From NCBI GenBank assembly GCA_024345305.1, contig BRON01000004.1, positions 1,736,001-1,800,000 on the forward strand: 64,000 nt of DNA, given 5' to 3'. The notes under the pieces were generated by a model, which saw only the letters and a list, made by a program, of their open reading frames with translations, made no database searches and was not told where the DNA came from. The DNA is from Mrakia gelida. Its lineage: Eukaryota > Basidiomycota > Tremellomycetes > Cystofilobasidiales > Mrakiaceae. Both the position numbers and the translations under genes were made by a program. Position 1 is the stretch's first letter; each line of letters begins with the position of its first letter. This document shows positions 34,708-45,700 of this stretch, piece by piece.

Positions 34708-35860
34708 CAAAGTAGCTTACTGAATATACTCTCAATTACGCTCTCTCTCCTCTCTCGCATTGGGAAAGAGGAGGTCGAAACGTGCGAGAACGACGCGTTC
34801 GTTGTTCTCGACTCGGCGCGTCTCGTCTCATCTCGACGTTTTCTCCCTCTCTCGCTGAGCAAACCCCGGCCTTCGTTCCCTCGTGCCCGCTCTCCAGAAT
34901 CGTCTTCGTGGATATCTGAAGACTCAGACGAAATTCCGTTGCAGGGACTTGGCTAGCCCATCGTGCAACACCTCGTCCCTTTCTCGGTCTTTCCGTTTCG
35001 TTTCGTTTCGCTTCGTCTTCGGTCGCAGGGATGACCCCTAGTAGTTAGAATCGCAGGTTCAAATCCCTGCCTCTAGTTTATGGACATTAGCTTTTTGTCT
35101 CGCTCGTCGACGGCCGCCCAGCGAGTTTCGCTCGCGACTGAACCAGCCATCTCGCTCGACGCGTCGAGTTTCGGCGGACGAGCTTTTTCTCTCGTTTCGT
35201 CTGAGAAGGAATGGAGGCGAAAAAAATGAGAGTACGAGTGGACTTGCGATTTACTGTCTTGATGAGACCGGGATCGTACAAGGACAGGAGGAGAGAACGG
35301 GGGCAGAAGTGCTCGCTCGATGATTTGACGCGTCGAACGAAGAACGAACCGCCGTTGGCTCTCTCCTCTTCTTGCTCAGAGATCTTTCGAGACTCGGAGG
35401 AAAAGTGTGAGATGATGGATTCATATCATGTGAGCATAGGTGCATGAGATCTGAAGAAAGGGAAAGAAAGAAGAGAGACGAAGAGAGGTCAGCGAGCGTG
35501 GAAAGGGTCAACGACGAGGGAGAAGTAAACTCACATTCGTGGTGTCCATGAAAGCTTGACGTGGTTAGGCGATGGAGCTGGGGGTTGGTAGAGTTGAGGA
35601 TCCATCTGAGACGCGCAAAGAAGAAGGAAGAAAGTCAGAGATGCGAGAGAGAGCCGAGCGAGGTTGGTTTCGAGAGGCGATGAACTCACGCGAGCGAGGG
35701 TGCTGGAAGACAAGTACGAGGAGGTCGATGTGAGCAGGAGTTGGGGATGGAAGTCTTAGGTCTGGAAAGGGCCGGAAATGAAGCAAAAGGTCAGCGACGA
35801 GACGTTAGAGCTGGGAATGAGACGAGGAGCACTCACCTCGTCGACACGTCGAACCTTCCC
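34708..35860. other. Region with repeat copy 2 and the spliced tail of the next F-box gene
   Basis: About 1.15 kb without a supported gene. It holds repeat copy 2 (34942-35168). On the minus strand it holds three consensus introns past the stop of the F-box gene: 35836-35762, 35699-35606 and 35534-35451. The middle exon starts exactly at an ATG (35605) and could encode a 31-residue peptide over the last intron. Confidence 0.45.
34942..35168 (+). repeat. Structured repeat element, copy 2 (possible non-coding RNA)
   Basis: Same element as 25464-25688 but in the opposite orientation. From 34942 (CAGGGACTTGG) it shows an A-box-like TAGCCCATCGTG (34954-34965), a TTTCG-repeat stretch, GGTCGCAGGGATGACCCC, a perfect B-box-like GGTTCAAATCC (35056-35066) and TTTTT (35092-35096). 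A hairpin with a 5-bp stem (35121-35135) sits where copy 1 has a different 8-bp hairpin, so the structure seems kept while its sequence changes. No open frame. The A- and B-box spacing of about 90 nt would allow Pol III transcription, as in other non-tRNA genes; this is inference. Confidence 0.6.
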
Positions 35861-36911
35861 TCATTCCGAAACCTCGTACGTGATGAGACCCTTCCTTCGA
35901 TCCAAGTCCGTCCCGGTAGCTCCGTTCCACGACCAAAACTCGACGAAGGTCTTCTTCTCTGCCACCGGCTTCAGCCCGTGCGACGACGACCGAATGAGGA
36001 CGCTCTTCACTCTCCTGGACGCCTTGTCCGTACACTCGTATGCGTTCCTCGATACCGACGTCCCAATATCCCGAACGAAGACAAGAACGATAGCGACCTC
36101 ATCTCCATCTCCTCGCAGACAAGGCCAATCCCTCACGAGAACGCCGATGCAGCCGTCGAACGAGAGCAGGGTGAGGTTGAGCCACGCCGCCGGTCGAAGA
36201 TCGATGGTGGGTGGAGAGAGCTTGACTCCGATCAGGTGGACTGATCTCGGGTTTAAGAAGAGAAAGAAGGTCTCCCAACAGGATCTTTAGGGATCTCCCC
36301 GTTGGTTGGCGCTTTGGGAGAGTTTGAGGATGAGGGATTCGACCTCGACGGCTGAGGCTGAGGCTGTTGATGGGATGCGACTGGACGAGAGTTCGGGGAG
36401 AGGAAAGGTGACGGTGGAGGGAGGAGCGAAGGTGAGGGATCGTATCCGATAAGGGAGAGTTAGGGTTCCAGTTGCGCTTGTTGGAGGAAGGAAGGCTGCA
36501 TACGAAGGGAGGGAGGAGGTCAGCTTAGCTTGGGCGGCGAGCACTTCACCTCGTTGCCTCCCGTGGGCAGCAGATCGGCGAGGACGTTTGAGGTCCGAGA
36601 GCAGGACTGACCCTGGAACAGAATAGCTTCGCCACATTCTCGAATCCTGTGATCTCGATCTCGTCGTACAGAAGGGGAGAGGAGAGCTGGAGGAAGGCGA
36701 ACGAGAGAGAGGAGGTTTTGGCGAGAGTGGAGGGATCGCAGAAGCGAAGGATTTCCTTCTTGAGCTCAACGGGAAGAAGGGGAAGGGGTATTGAAGTCGG
36801 TTTGGTAGGGGAGTCCGAGACGATCGTAAGGGATGCAGCGAGGGAAGAGATCGGTGTGGGAGGAACGGAGATGGAGGAGGAGGGAGGAGGAGATGGGGGA
36901 GGAGCGGCCAT
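35861..36911 (-). pseudogene. F-box-like gene with in-frame stop and phase mismatch
   Basis: The start at 36911 (MAAPPPSPPPSSSISVPPTP) leads to an F-box: LLPVELKKEILRFCDPSTLA, SFAFLQLSSPLLYDEIEITG, ending FCSR at donor GTCAGT (36611). The next exon (acceptor TGCAG at 36496) is protein-like in one frame only (PYRIRSLTFAPPSTVTFPLP, VESLILKLSQSANQ), but the 300-nt first exon ends in phase 0 and that frame needs phase 1. After SANQRGDP comes an in-frame TAA. The same frame then continues as CWETFFLFLNPRSVHLIGVK, WLNLTLLSFDGCIGVLVRDW and ends GLITYEVSE-stop at 35861. No consensus intron removes the TAA. Two defects suggest a decaying gene, though sequence error or unusual splicing could explain it. 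The F-box is closely similar to that of the gene at 54792. Confidence 0.6.
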
Positions 36912-37716
36912 TTCGGGGTAAAGGAGGACGAGTTGGGTTTGATTGAGATCGTAGAGGGTAGAGAATGATGGATATGACTGCTGAGAGTCGAGAAAGAGCC
37001 AAGAAGGAAGGTTGACTTGTTGAGATGGTGGAGGAGAGAGGGAAGGGCGTGCGAGCTCGACGCAAAGGAAGTTGAGCTTCGTCGTTTTCCTTTGATCCCG
37101 TCCCTTCAACTGCATCTCCCTCCCTTCTGCAGTCTACGGGATCCACAGGACACTCATCGTATAGGACGACTACGCTCCTTCCTCCGACATGATTCTCGTC
37201 CTCGAACGGCGTCACCTTCCAGCCCTCAGAGCTCCATCATCCTCTCCTCTCGCACCCTCCTCTCCTCCCCTCCCCTCCCTCCCTCCTTCAACTCCTCCTT
37301 CCCTCGATCCACCTTTTCTCGACAGCCCCCGTATTACTGGTCACCTCACTCACCCCTCGATAACCATCACCTGACCTCTTCCTTCTGCACTCGATCGAGG
37401 AAGATTTTCCTGAGCCCAAGGCACGATCGTGTTCAGAGCGGGAAGGGAGGCGAAGTTGAAGTGAGCTCGAGGATGCCAACCTTCTTGCCCTCCCCTCCCT
37501 TCCCTCCTTCTCTCCTTCGACCACATCCTCCTTCAAGTCGCTCATCACTCTCGAATCCCATACAACACTCGAAGAACTCTCATCGCCAGCGAAAACAACC
37601 CAAAGTCACTCCTCCAACCCAGCCCAAACCCAAACCCAAGCTCACCCGTCGAACCTCTCTCCCTCTCTCCCTCCTCCCAACTCATTTCAACCCACCCACC
37701 CACACAATCCACCGAC
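36912..37716. other. Divergent intergenic region
   Basis: 805 nt between the F-box-like gene (minus) and the coiled-coil gene (plus). Very CT-rich on the plus strand from 37230 on, typical of leader DNA. Long fortuitous open frames occur here but are biased to Pro/Ser and lack gene features. Confidence 0.4.
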
Positions 37717-38832
37717 ATGCTCTCCTTCATCCCCCGAATCCTCTCTCTCGTCTTCGCTGCCTCCCCCGTCGTCGTCGTCGTCTCTCCCTCCTCCTCTCCG
37801 CTCTTCTTCAACGACGACAAGCTCGCCCTCCCTCTCCCCTCCTCCTCCTCCCTCTCCGCTCTCGACCACCTTCGATACGTCCAGACCAAGTTCCACATCC
37901 AGGATACTCTCTCCTCTACCATCCCTTTGGACGAGAAGCGAGCGAACAAGTCTCTGACTGTCCTCGTTCAGCCTAGGAAGGAGGAGTTAGGGCTGAAGGT
38001 CGTCGACGCGGGACGACGCGAGTTGGGTTCGTCGTCTGATATTCCCTCTTGCGTCGAGGCTGCTGCTTCCAAGCCTCTTCGAGACCAGAGGATGCAGGAC
38101 AAGGTCGACGAGTTGCTCGAGCTCTCGAGAATCGAGGCTGAGGACGTGGACGAGTTCGAGGAGACGAGGAGGAGGGAACGAAGCAGACTTGGAGACTTCA
38201 AGAGGGAGCTGTCGCGACAGGCTGCTTTGAAGGGACTCAGGTGGCAGGAGCAGCGACGAGTTGTCGAGCAGATGATGATCGATAGTCGGTTCAGCTTGGA
38301 CGACGAGGAGGAGGGAGAGGAGCTTCTACAGTTCGGAGTCGTCGAGGAGAGGGAGGTCGAGCTCGACGAGGAGCATGTTCGAGTCGTCTCGAAGGTCGTT
38401 GTCGTCGAGGCTGATATCGCTGAGGAGGAGGCTCGACGAGGTATCGCTGAGAGGGACATGCACCGAGCTGTGAGTATCGCGTTTTCTTTCTTCCTCTCCC
38501 TTCTCTCGCTCTCATTGCCGCACCGAACACTCGAGCTGACTTTCGATCCCTCCCGCCTCTCTCCTCCCATCCTCTCCTCCTCCACGTCCTTCCCTCCCTT
38601 CCAGAACACTCTCGCGACCCTCACTTCCGGAACACCTCACGCCGCTACCACCTCTCGCAAAGTCCACGACTGGCAACTCTACAACTTCATCGCCGATAGT
38701 CGTTCGAGTCCTCTTTTCCTCCGTCTCCCTGCTTCTGGAGTTCCAGGCGTCTGGGCGAGAGGCGAGGAGGCGCAGGAAAAGAGGAACAAGATGAGGAGGG
38801 AGAGGAGGAGGGTGTGGATCGAGGTGATCTGA
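37717..38832 (+). CDS. Secreted or membrane-associated coiled-coil protein, unknown
   Basis: The N terminus MLSFIPRILSLVFAASPVVV looks like a signal peptide or anchor. It is followed by a Ser-rich patch and a long charged helical stretch (residues about 110-245: MQDKVDELLELSRIEAEDVD, FKRELSRQAALKGLRWQEQR, VVVVEADIAEEEARRGIAER) suggesting a coiled coil. The intron from 38472 to about 38604 has no stop and is a multiple of three, but has GTGAGT, GCTGAC and CTTCCAG and is surely removed. The second exon (NTLATLTSGTPHAATTSRKV, WQLYNFIADS) ends with a very basic tail and TGA at 38830-38832. No family recognised. Confidence 0.6.
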   Translation: MLSFIPRILSLVFAASPVVVVVSPSSSPLFFNDDKLALPLPSSSSLSALDHLRYVQTKFHIQDTLSSTIPLDEKRANKSLTVLVQPRKEELGLKVVDAGRRELGSSSDIPSCVEAAASKPLRDQRMQDKVDELLELSRIEAEDVDEFEETRRRERSRLGDFKRELSRQAALKGLRWQEQRRVVEQMMIDSRFSLDDEEEGEELLQFGVVEEREVELDEEHVRVVSKVVVVEADIAEEEARRGIAERDMHRAVSIAFSFFLSLLSLSLPHRTLELTFDPSRLSPPILSSSTSFPPFQNTLATLTSGTPHAATTSRKVHDWQLYNFIADSRSSPLFLRLPASGVPGVWARGEEAQEKRNKMRRERRRVWIEVI

Positions 38833-39726
38833 GGCGGGAAAAGAGGTGCAAGGGAGGGAGAGAGGGAGTCGGGTCGAGAGGAGGTGAGTTTCCGTTTCCT
38901 TCGACCTCGATTTCTCGATCATGAGGAGAGCTTTGCTGACCTTCTACCCCTTCCTGGTATACTCACGGAGAATCCAGACTCTCACATCATCGTCATCATC
39001 ATCATACGTCGGAGATCGTCCTTGAGATGTCGCTCCTTCGTCGAGAATTTCGTTTTCTCGCCTCGTCGCGTCCTTCCGGGCTACGGTTCGTCTCGCCTCC
39101 TCCGTTTTCTCTCCTCGTCCTTTCGATCCTCCAAGCTGACTCAACCACTCGTCCTCTTTGCAGACTCATCGCCCCACCTTCCTCTCGTTCCCCATCCGAA
39201 CTCCCTTCCTCCTCCTTCCTCAATCAAAATCAAAGACGCGTCTCGACGTGCTCTTCATCATTATCGCTTCGTGCGCCTGCCTTCCCTTGCTGGTCGAGAT
39301 GGCTCTCCGGTTCTCGCTGTTTCCTTCTGGACTGCTTTTCTATTCTAGTGTTGTAATTTTCTCTCGTCCTCTCGTTCTCGTCTCGCTCTCGTCTCGTTCT
39401 CTCGTCGTGTTTACGTTTCTTTCTCTCCCTCTCTCCCTCTCGCGTCCGTATCCGTTCCCTGTCCTCGCTTCCGTCCTCGCCCGCTCCGTAGTCTCTCACC
39501 TAGTAGCTTAATCCATACCCACCTTCCCATCATGTTCGTGACCCGCAATCTTTCCTCCTGCAAGAAAACCCGTGGACGGTGTGGTCAAGAAGGGTCGAAA
39601 CGAGCTGACCTCGGTTTCCCTCCCAGCTTCCATCTCCTCCTCCTCGCCTTCTCTTTCGATTGATGGAATCGACTTCAAGAGAGACTGCATGTCTAGCATC
39701 TACTCTACTCAATCTGTACTCGAAGC
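38833..39726 (+). other. 3' region with further consensus introns
   Basis: 894 nt between two genes. Past the stop at 38832 lie a GTGAGT donor at 38884 with GCTGAC near 38936, and a full intron at 39086-39163 (GTTCGT, AAGCTGAC, TTTGCAG). I see no coding potential, so these look like 3' UTR introns or a spliced non-coding transcript. The right part, to 39726, is TC-rich and contains the 3' UTR of the minus-strand UGGT gene. Confidence 0.45.
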
Positions 39727-42700
39727 TCAAAGCTCGTCTTTTACACGCACTTCTTCCACCACCTCCACCACCGCCGGCTGCTTCAGCCCTTCCTTCACGA
39801 CTCCCTCCGCGATGTCCGCGATGTCGACCGTCCCTGTCGAGATAATCTTGGCTTGAGAGAGCTTCGAGGCGAGAGCAGCGACCTCTCCATCTGTCGAAGA
39901 GATCACTTGAAAGGTCAGCTCGGTTTCAGGGACGACTCGAGCGAGAAACGAAGAGGAAACGAACCGTAGATTTCCCACTCGGGGATCTTCCTCGCTCGAA
40001 CGAGCTTTGGCTCTTTCTGTGATTCGAAAGAGGAACGGAGTCAGGTCGAGACGCGAAAGGAGAGGTCTGGGAAATGGGCATACAGTGAGAGGATCTTGGC
40101 AGAGGTCGATGCTGAAAAAAGAGGGGACGAAAACGAGGTCAGAATACGACGCGTCGACTCGACTCGAGTCTCGTTCAACTCACGTCTTCGCGTCCTTCAG
40201 CGACTCCTGGCTACACCACGTTGCACACCAGAGCCACGACTGATCGAGGGTATGAATCCGGATCTGATCCTGCATGCTGTTCGGGAGATCTTGGTCGAGG
40301 TTGGCGAGCGAGTTTGGATCGTTCGAAAGAGCTTGGTATTGGCCTCGAAGTCGATCTCCAGCGGCAATCTGGAAGAGCGAAAGAGAAGGGTGAGTATGCG
40401 AGCAACCTCGAGAGGTACGCCTTGGACTCACCTGACGGAATCGGTTCAGGTCGACGACGTAGAGAGCACTGAAGGAGGAAAGGCGAAACGATCAGGACGC
40501 GTCTTCAGATTCCCACGTTCGGTTCCAAGGCTCGACTCACCTGATGTGGTAAGGCTTTCCGCGAAGGGCGTCCTTCCAGTAGCCTGTACGAAAGCCAAAC
40601 CGACGGTCAGTCAGGACCGCGAGGAAGACGCGTCGAGCATCGAGACTCGAAGCGAAGGATCACTCACCAGTCTTCCAGAATCGGAATCCTTCCATCTCCT
40701 CCTTATCGCTTCCCATAGGAGCGTACCCGTACGGCGCTCCGAACAGATCCTCGTCGACGAGGTCCTTTAGATCCGTTCGAACGATTTGATCTGCGTTGCG
40801 AAACAGAAGGTCAGCGAGACGCGTCGTCTCTACGGGGAGGGAAACAGATCGTCTCGACTCACCAGCATCCACAAAGATGACCTTCTCCAGATCCATGGGG
40901 AAGAGCACATCGAGGAAGAGAATTTTATAGCCTGAGAGTCGTTCGAGAGAAGAAAACGAAGGTCAGTTCGAGAGAACGAGACGAGAGTGGAGTGGTGCGC
41001 AACGAACCCCAGATCAATCGCTGCTTCTCCTTTTGATGGATGAGCCAGGTACTGTGAGGAGAAACGATGCAGTCAGTGAGGTAGAAGCGAATCCCATCGA
41101 GCTAAGGGGGACTCACGGCCATTTGTAGCTGACGAGGAAGAAGCGAGACGTCAGAACGACTGCAACGAGGCGAGAAGAAGAACGAAGAGGAGAAACTCAC
41201 GTTACAAGCTCGTAGTCGAAGCCGTACTCGTTCGCGAGGTGAGGGATGAACTCCTGTTGGGTCGAGGATAGGGGGTCGCGCGTCAGTCAGCGTCGACGAC
41301 GAGGGAAAGCGAGGAGAGATGGACGAACCAAGAACGAAGGCGAAAGGAAGTTCTCGATGAACCAGAACTTGACGGTGCTGTTGGTGTGTCGCATGACCGA
41401 AATGGCCATGATGAAGGCAAATCGCTGCAGAAGAATGGAAAGCGTCAGTTCCGAGGGTTCTCGAGCGAGAGGAGAGATGAACGACTCACCTCGTAAAGCA
41501 AACCCGACGCGACGGTGAAGATGTTGATATCCGCGTTCTTCTTGACGAGCACGACTTCTTGCTTGGCTCCGAAGAAGGATGAGAAGCTGAATCACCCGAT
41601 CAAAAGCGGAGTCAGCGAGGGAAGGAGAAGAAACTGCGTCGCGAAAGGGAGAACTCACGTCGACTTGAGCGACCCAACGAACGAGCCTTCCCCGCTCTTC
41701 GAAACTTCGAGGACATCGGCAGTCTCCATTCCAGCCTTCCTCCTCATCCTAGGGAAGAGAGTCAATCCCGAGAAGCTCGTAACGCTGATGCTCGATCCAG
41801 TAACGTTCGTTGGAGGAGAGTCCCATCCGGAAGTTCCGATGCTTTCGAGCTCGTAGATCTCTCGTCCTCGTCCTTGTCGGATGCTGAGCTGCAGGACTCC
41901 AGGGTTCGCTTTCCTGTGAGTATCGAATGAGAGGAAGGTTCGAGATCAGTGCGAGCTTGTCGACGTCGATCGCGTCGAGGGAAACGAAGCAAGAAACTCA
42001 CAGCTGGAAGTATCCGAGGTTGGCCATCACACTCGTATCCGCCAGAGCCTTCCCAGCTCGATCCGTCAACTGAAGCTGGAGTCCTCGAGGAGGAGCTCCG
42101 GTAGCGACGTCCCTTGCGTGACCTTCGACGATTAAGCTCTGGAGTTCGAAGATGGGTTGAACGTTGGACGAGAGGTCGGAGAGTCGAAGGTTGTCGAGAT
42201 CGTGGATGGACTCTCGAGGGATGACGAGCCAGGAGGAGGGAGTGTCGACGCCGAGAGTGAAGATGGGTTCTTGAGGGAGGTTGGAGAAGAGAGCGGTGGG
42301 TGCGGTCTCGTGTCTGGAGAGGAGATGGAGGGAAGAATGGAAGTGAGTGAAGAGTTCGAGGGAGAGACGCGTCTGATCTCGTTTCGACTCACCCAGCGTC
42401 GTCGAAGGAGAGACGAGAGTGAAGATTGAGTCGGTAGAACCGCTTGAGAGGAAGCTGCGAAGAAGTAGAAGACCGTCAGCGAGTAGTTCCGACACGAGAT
42501 CTGAGGAAGACAGGACGCGAGCTCACCTCCTGAAGCTTGAGGACGGGCAGCAGGATGACTTTGACGTAAACGAAGTCCATCTCGGAGAGGACCTGTCGAT
42601 TGAGAGTGTGGAACATCAGCGAGAGACGATAGAAGAGGGTGAAGCGAACGAACGAACCTTCAAAGTCGTCGACCATCGTTGAGCCGTCTCGGAAAGAGGG

Positions 42701-45700
42701 TCAAGGATGACGGTGAAGTGCAAGAGAGCCGTCGCGTTGTATCCGAGTTCGAAGCCACTGAGAAAAGACGAACGCAAGGTCAGACAGACTGAGAGGAAGT
42801 GCGAGTCGACAAACAGACTCACGTGTGCTCCGATCCAAACGCATCGAAGTAGCTGTTCCTGTTCGCCGTCGAAGCCATTCCGAACATCCCCTCGGGACTA
42901 TCACTCGAGATGGCGTGAGAGACAAGGCAGGAAGCCATTACGACGAGGTGGGAGATCGTTTCCCTGTTGCAGATTGAACAGAGACGCGTTAGTAAAAGTT
43001 CGTCTCGTTCCATCTGAGGACGGGAGAGCGAGGACTGACCGATCGAAGACGTCGAGGTTCTCGTACATCCCCTGAACCGAGGTTCGAACAGGACCAATTC
43101 GAAGGTTGATCTCGTGAAGGATGAGAGTCGAGAAGTCTTGAGCCGAGAAGCCTCGAGTGACGGATGGTTTGACGACCTGAGCGATCAAGGGGAGAAGGAA
43201 GACGCGATGAAAGTCAGCTCGAGTTCGAGACCTCACGGGGCGCACACAGAAATAGCTCGAAGCTCACCCTTCCGTTGATAACAATCCCGACACCCCCATC
43301 ACCGAGCCCAAAAGCCTCCTCGAACCTTCTCCCACCGTCCCAGAAAGCCTTCGCCTTCTCGACCTCTCCAGCCGGCTGAGCAGTGGAAGCTCCTCCAGGA
43401 CCGATCTCGGCCTTGTCGATGATCTCAAGAAGCGTAGTCGGGGATGCAGATGAGAGGGAAGAGTCGTGGAGGATGTCATGAAGGAGCGTCGAGAGGAGAG
43501 GTCGAGTCGGCGAGGGTTTCGAGGACGACGAGGGGAAGTGGACGAAGGTGAGTCGGAAAGGATCGGTCTTCTCGGTGTCCTGTATATGTGAAGGTGAAAG
43601 TGAAGGGGGGTCAGTCAGTGAAACAGTCGAGGGTCGAGGGTAAAGGCAAGCGGACGCACCAAAGCAATCAACGCCTCGCGAACGAGATCTAACCCTCGCT
43701 CTCCGTCCAAATCTCCAGCGATCCAGATCGAAACAGCAGTCCTGCTATCCGAATCTACGTACCACCAACCGATGAAACAAACATCAGTGTCTTTCGGTAT
43801 CGACGCCCTACCCAACGTCCTTCCCGCTCGCGACTCGACTTTAACTCCAAACTCACCAGGATAAATCCACTTCTTCCCCACCCCATTCTCATCCTCATCC
43901 TGACCCAACAGCCCCACCATATCCACTATCTTCAACTTCTGATCCTCTCCAGTCCCCTCGAAGATCACTCCGTTCCTTCTCTTGGTCGCTTGAGGCAAGT
44001 CGTAGAAGTAGACGGACGCGTCGAGCCGTTCCTCGGGAGTCTCTTCGCGGATGCGACCGAAGGCGACCTGGCGACGAACGACGAAGGGAAGGAGGAGGGT
44101 TATTCGGGGAGCGAAGGGCGAACAAAGGGAGGGTCCAAGAAGGATCAAAGGAAAGGAAGAGCAACGAGCGAACGCACCTCCTCCATCAAATGCGAGATCT
44201 GAGCGCTCAACTCCATCTGAACGTTTCGAAGCCAACCTTGAGTCTACAACAACCGAGCCAACCACCAAACACCAGTCAGCTCTCTTTATCTCTCCCTCTC
44301 TCTCTCCCACCCTCCCTTCCCCTCTCCTCACCAAACCCAACCCAACCCAACCCATCTCCAACTCACCTCATCCCTCTCCACCCCCTTCCCATTAACGAAC
44401 ACCATCTTTCCCCTCTGTCCCCCCACCCCACTCAAATCCAACCTCTCCTCCCACTTCCTAATCGCTTGCTCCCTCTTCCAATTTTTGGACTTGCCGGGTG
44501 TGACGATATCGACGAACTCGAGGACGGGGTGGGTGGCAGGGTTGAGGGGTTCGACGAAGTCGACGAAGCGGACGTAGGTTTGGTGGACTAGGGAGAGGGG
44601 GATGAGAGGGGTGGGGGAGGATTGGATGATCTTTGAAAAGGGAGGGGAAGGAGAGAGAGAGGGGTTAGGGATGGGGAGGGGAGGAGAGGAAAGGAAAGGA
44701 GAGGGAGAGAGGGAACGAGGGAAGAAAAGACGAAACGGACCTGTCGAAGGAACCCCATCGCTTGAGTCTTCCCAAAGGTGTCCATGAGATAGTTGGTGAG
44801 ACGAGCCATCTTGGTAGCTGGCGAACGAAGCGAAAGCAAACAAGCGGCGAGGCGAGAGTCAGTGCAAAAGTCCAACACGCGACGCGTTTGGTCCTTCCTC
44901 CCTCTCTCCCAGCCCCACTTTCCTCCTCGTTTTTCAAAAATAGGGGTCAAGTCGGCACTCACCATCCCCACTCTCCCCATCCAGCACAGGAACGAACCCG
45001 AACCTAACTCCCAGCCCTCTCTGCACCAACTGGTTCACCTGTCCCGTCAACACGTCCACGCCTGACACGGACGACAGATCCACCGAGAAGACGACGTTGA
45101 AGATGTTCCTTTTAAGTTGAGGGATCGCTCCTGGTTGGGAGGGTCGCAGTAACTACCCGAACAAAACGAAAGCAGAAAATGCGGGCGGAACGAAAGAGTC
45201 AGTTCGTTTCGTTTCGTTTCGTTTTCGTCCTCCCTCCCCTCCCCTTTCCCCTCCCCACCTTCCTTTTCGCACGTCGGCGCGCCATCACTCACAGTCTGGA
45301 AATCTCCTCTCCAAGTCGCATATCGGTTCTCAGTCTCGAGATCGTTCAACCAACTGGTGACGCTGATCCCAGCGGCTCTGTCGTCCTCGGACACCTCGAG
45401 TCGATCGGACGCGTCGACGAGACCGTCGAAGAGGACTGGGGGAGGGGTGGGGAGGGAGAGGAGGGTGTGGACTTGGAGGGGGGTGAAGCCGAGGGTTGTT
45501 AGGGAGAGGGAGTGGGTGAGGGATTGACGGAGGAGGGGCAGGAGGCTTGATGACGAAAGAGGACGAGGAGGAAGAGGTGGAGGAGGGGAGAGGAGGAGAG
45601 GGAGTCAGTCTTGGGGGAGATGGGGACGAGAAGACGTTGAACCCGAACTCGAGGTGCTCAAGCAAGGCTCTTCTTGACGGGAAACGAGTTTGAGAGACGC

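Noticed and set aside
34942..35100. tRNA gene (GGTTCAAATCC T-loop-like block, GCAGGGA ... TCCCTGC pairing)
   Set aside because: The T arm has an eight-base loop or a mispaired stem, no anticodon arm can be formed, and the acceptor-like pairing is absent from the other copy.
37017..37976. 320-residue plus-strand open frame overlapping the coiled-coil gene start
   Set aside because: Composition is almost only Pro, Ser, Arg and Leu from CT-rich leader DNA, and the overlapping frame at 37717 has a signal peptide, helix pattern and a proper intron.
37990..38624. Minus-strand Ser-rich frame opposite the coiled-coil gene
   Set aside because: Mirror of the Glu/Arg-rich coding strand; no start context, introns or domain.
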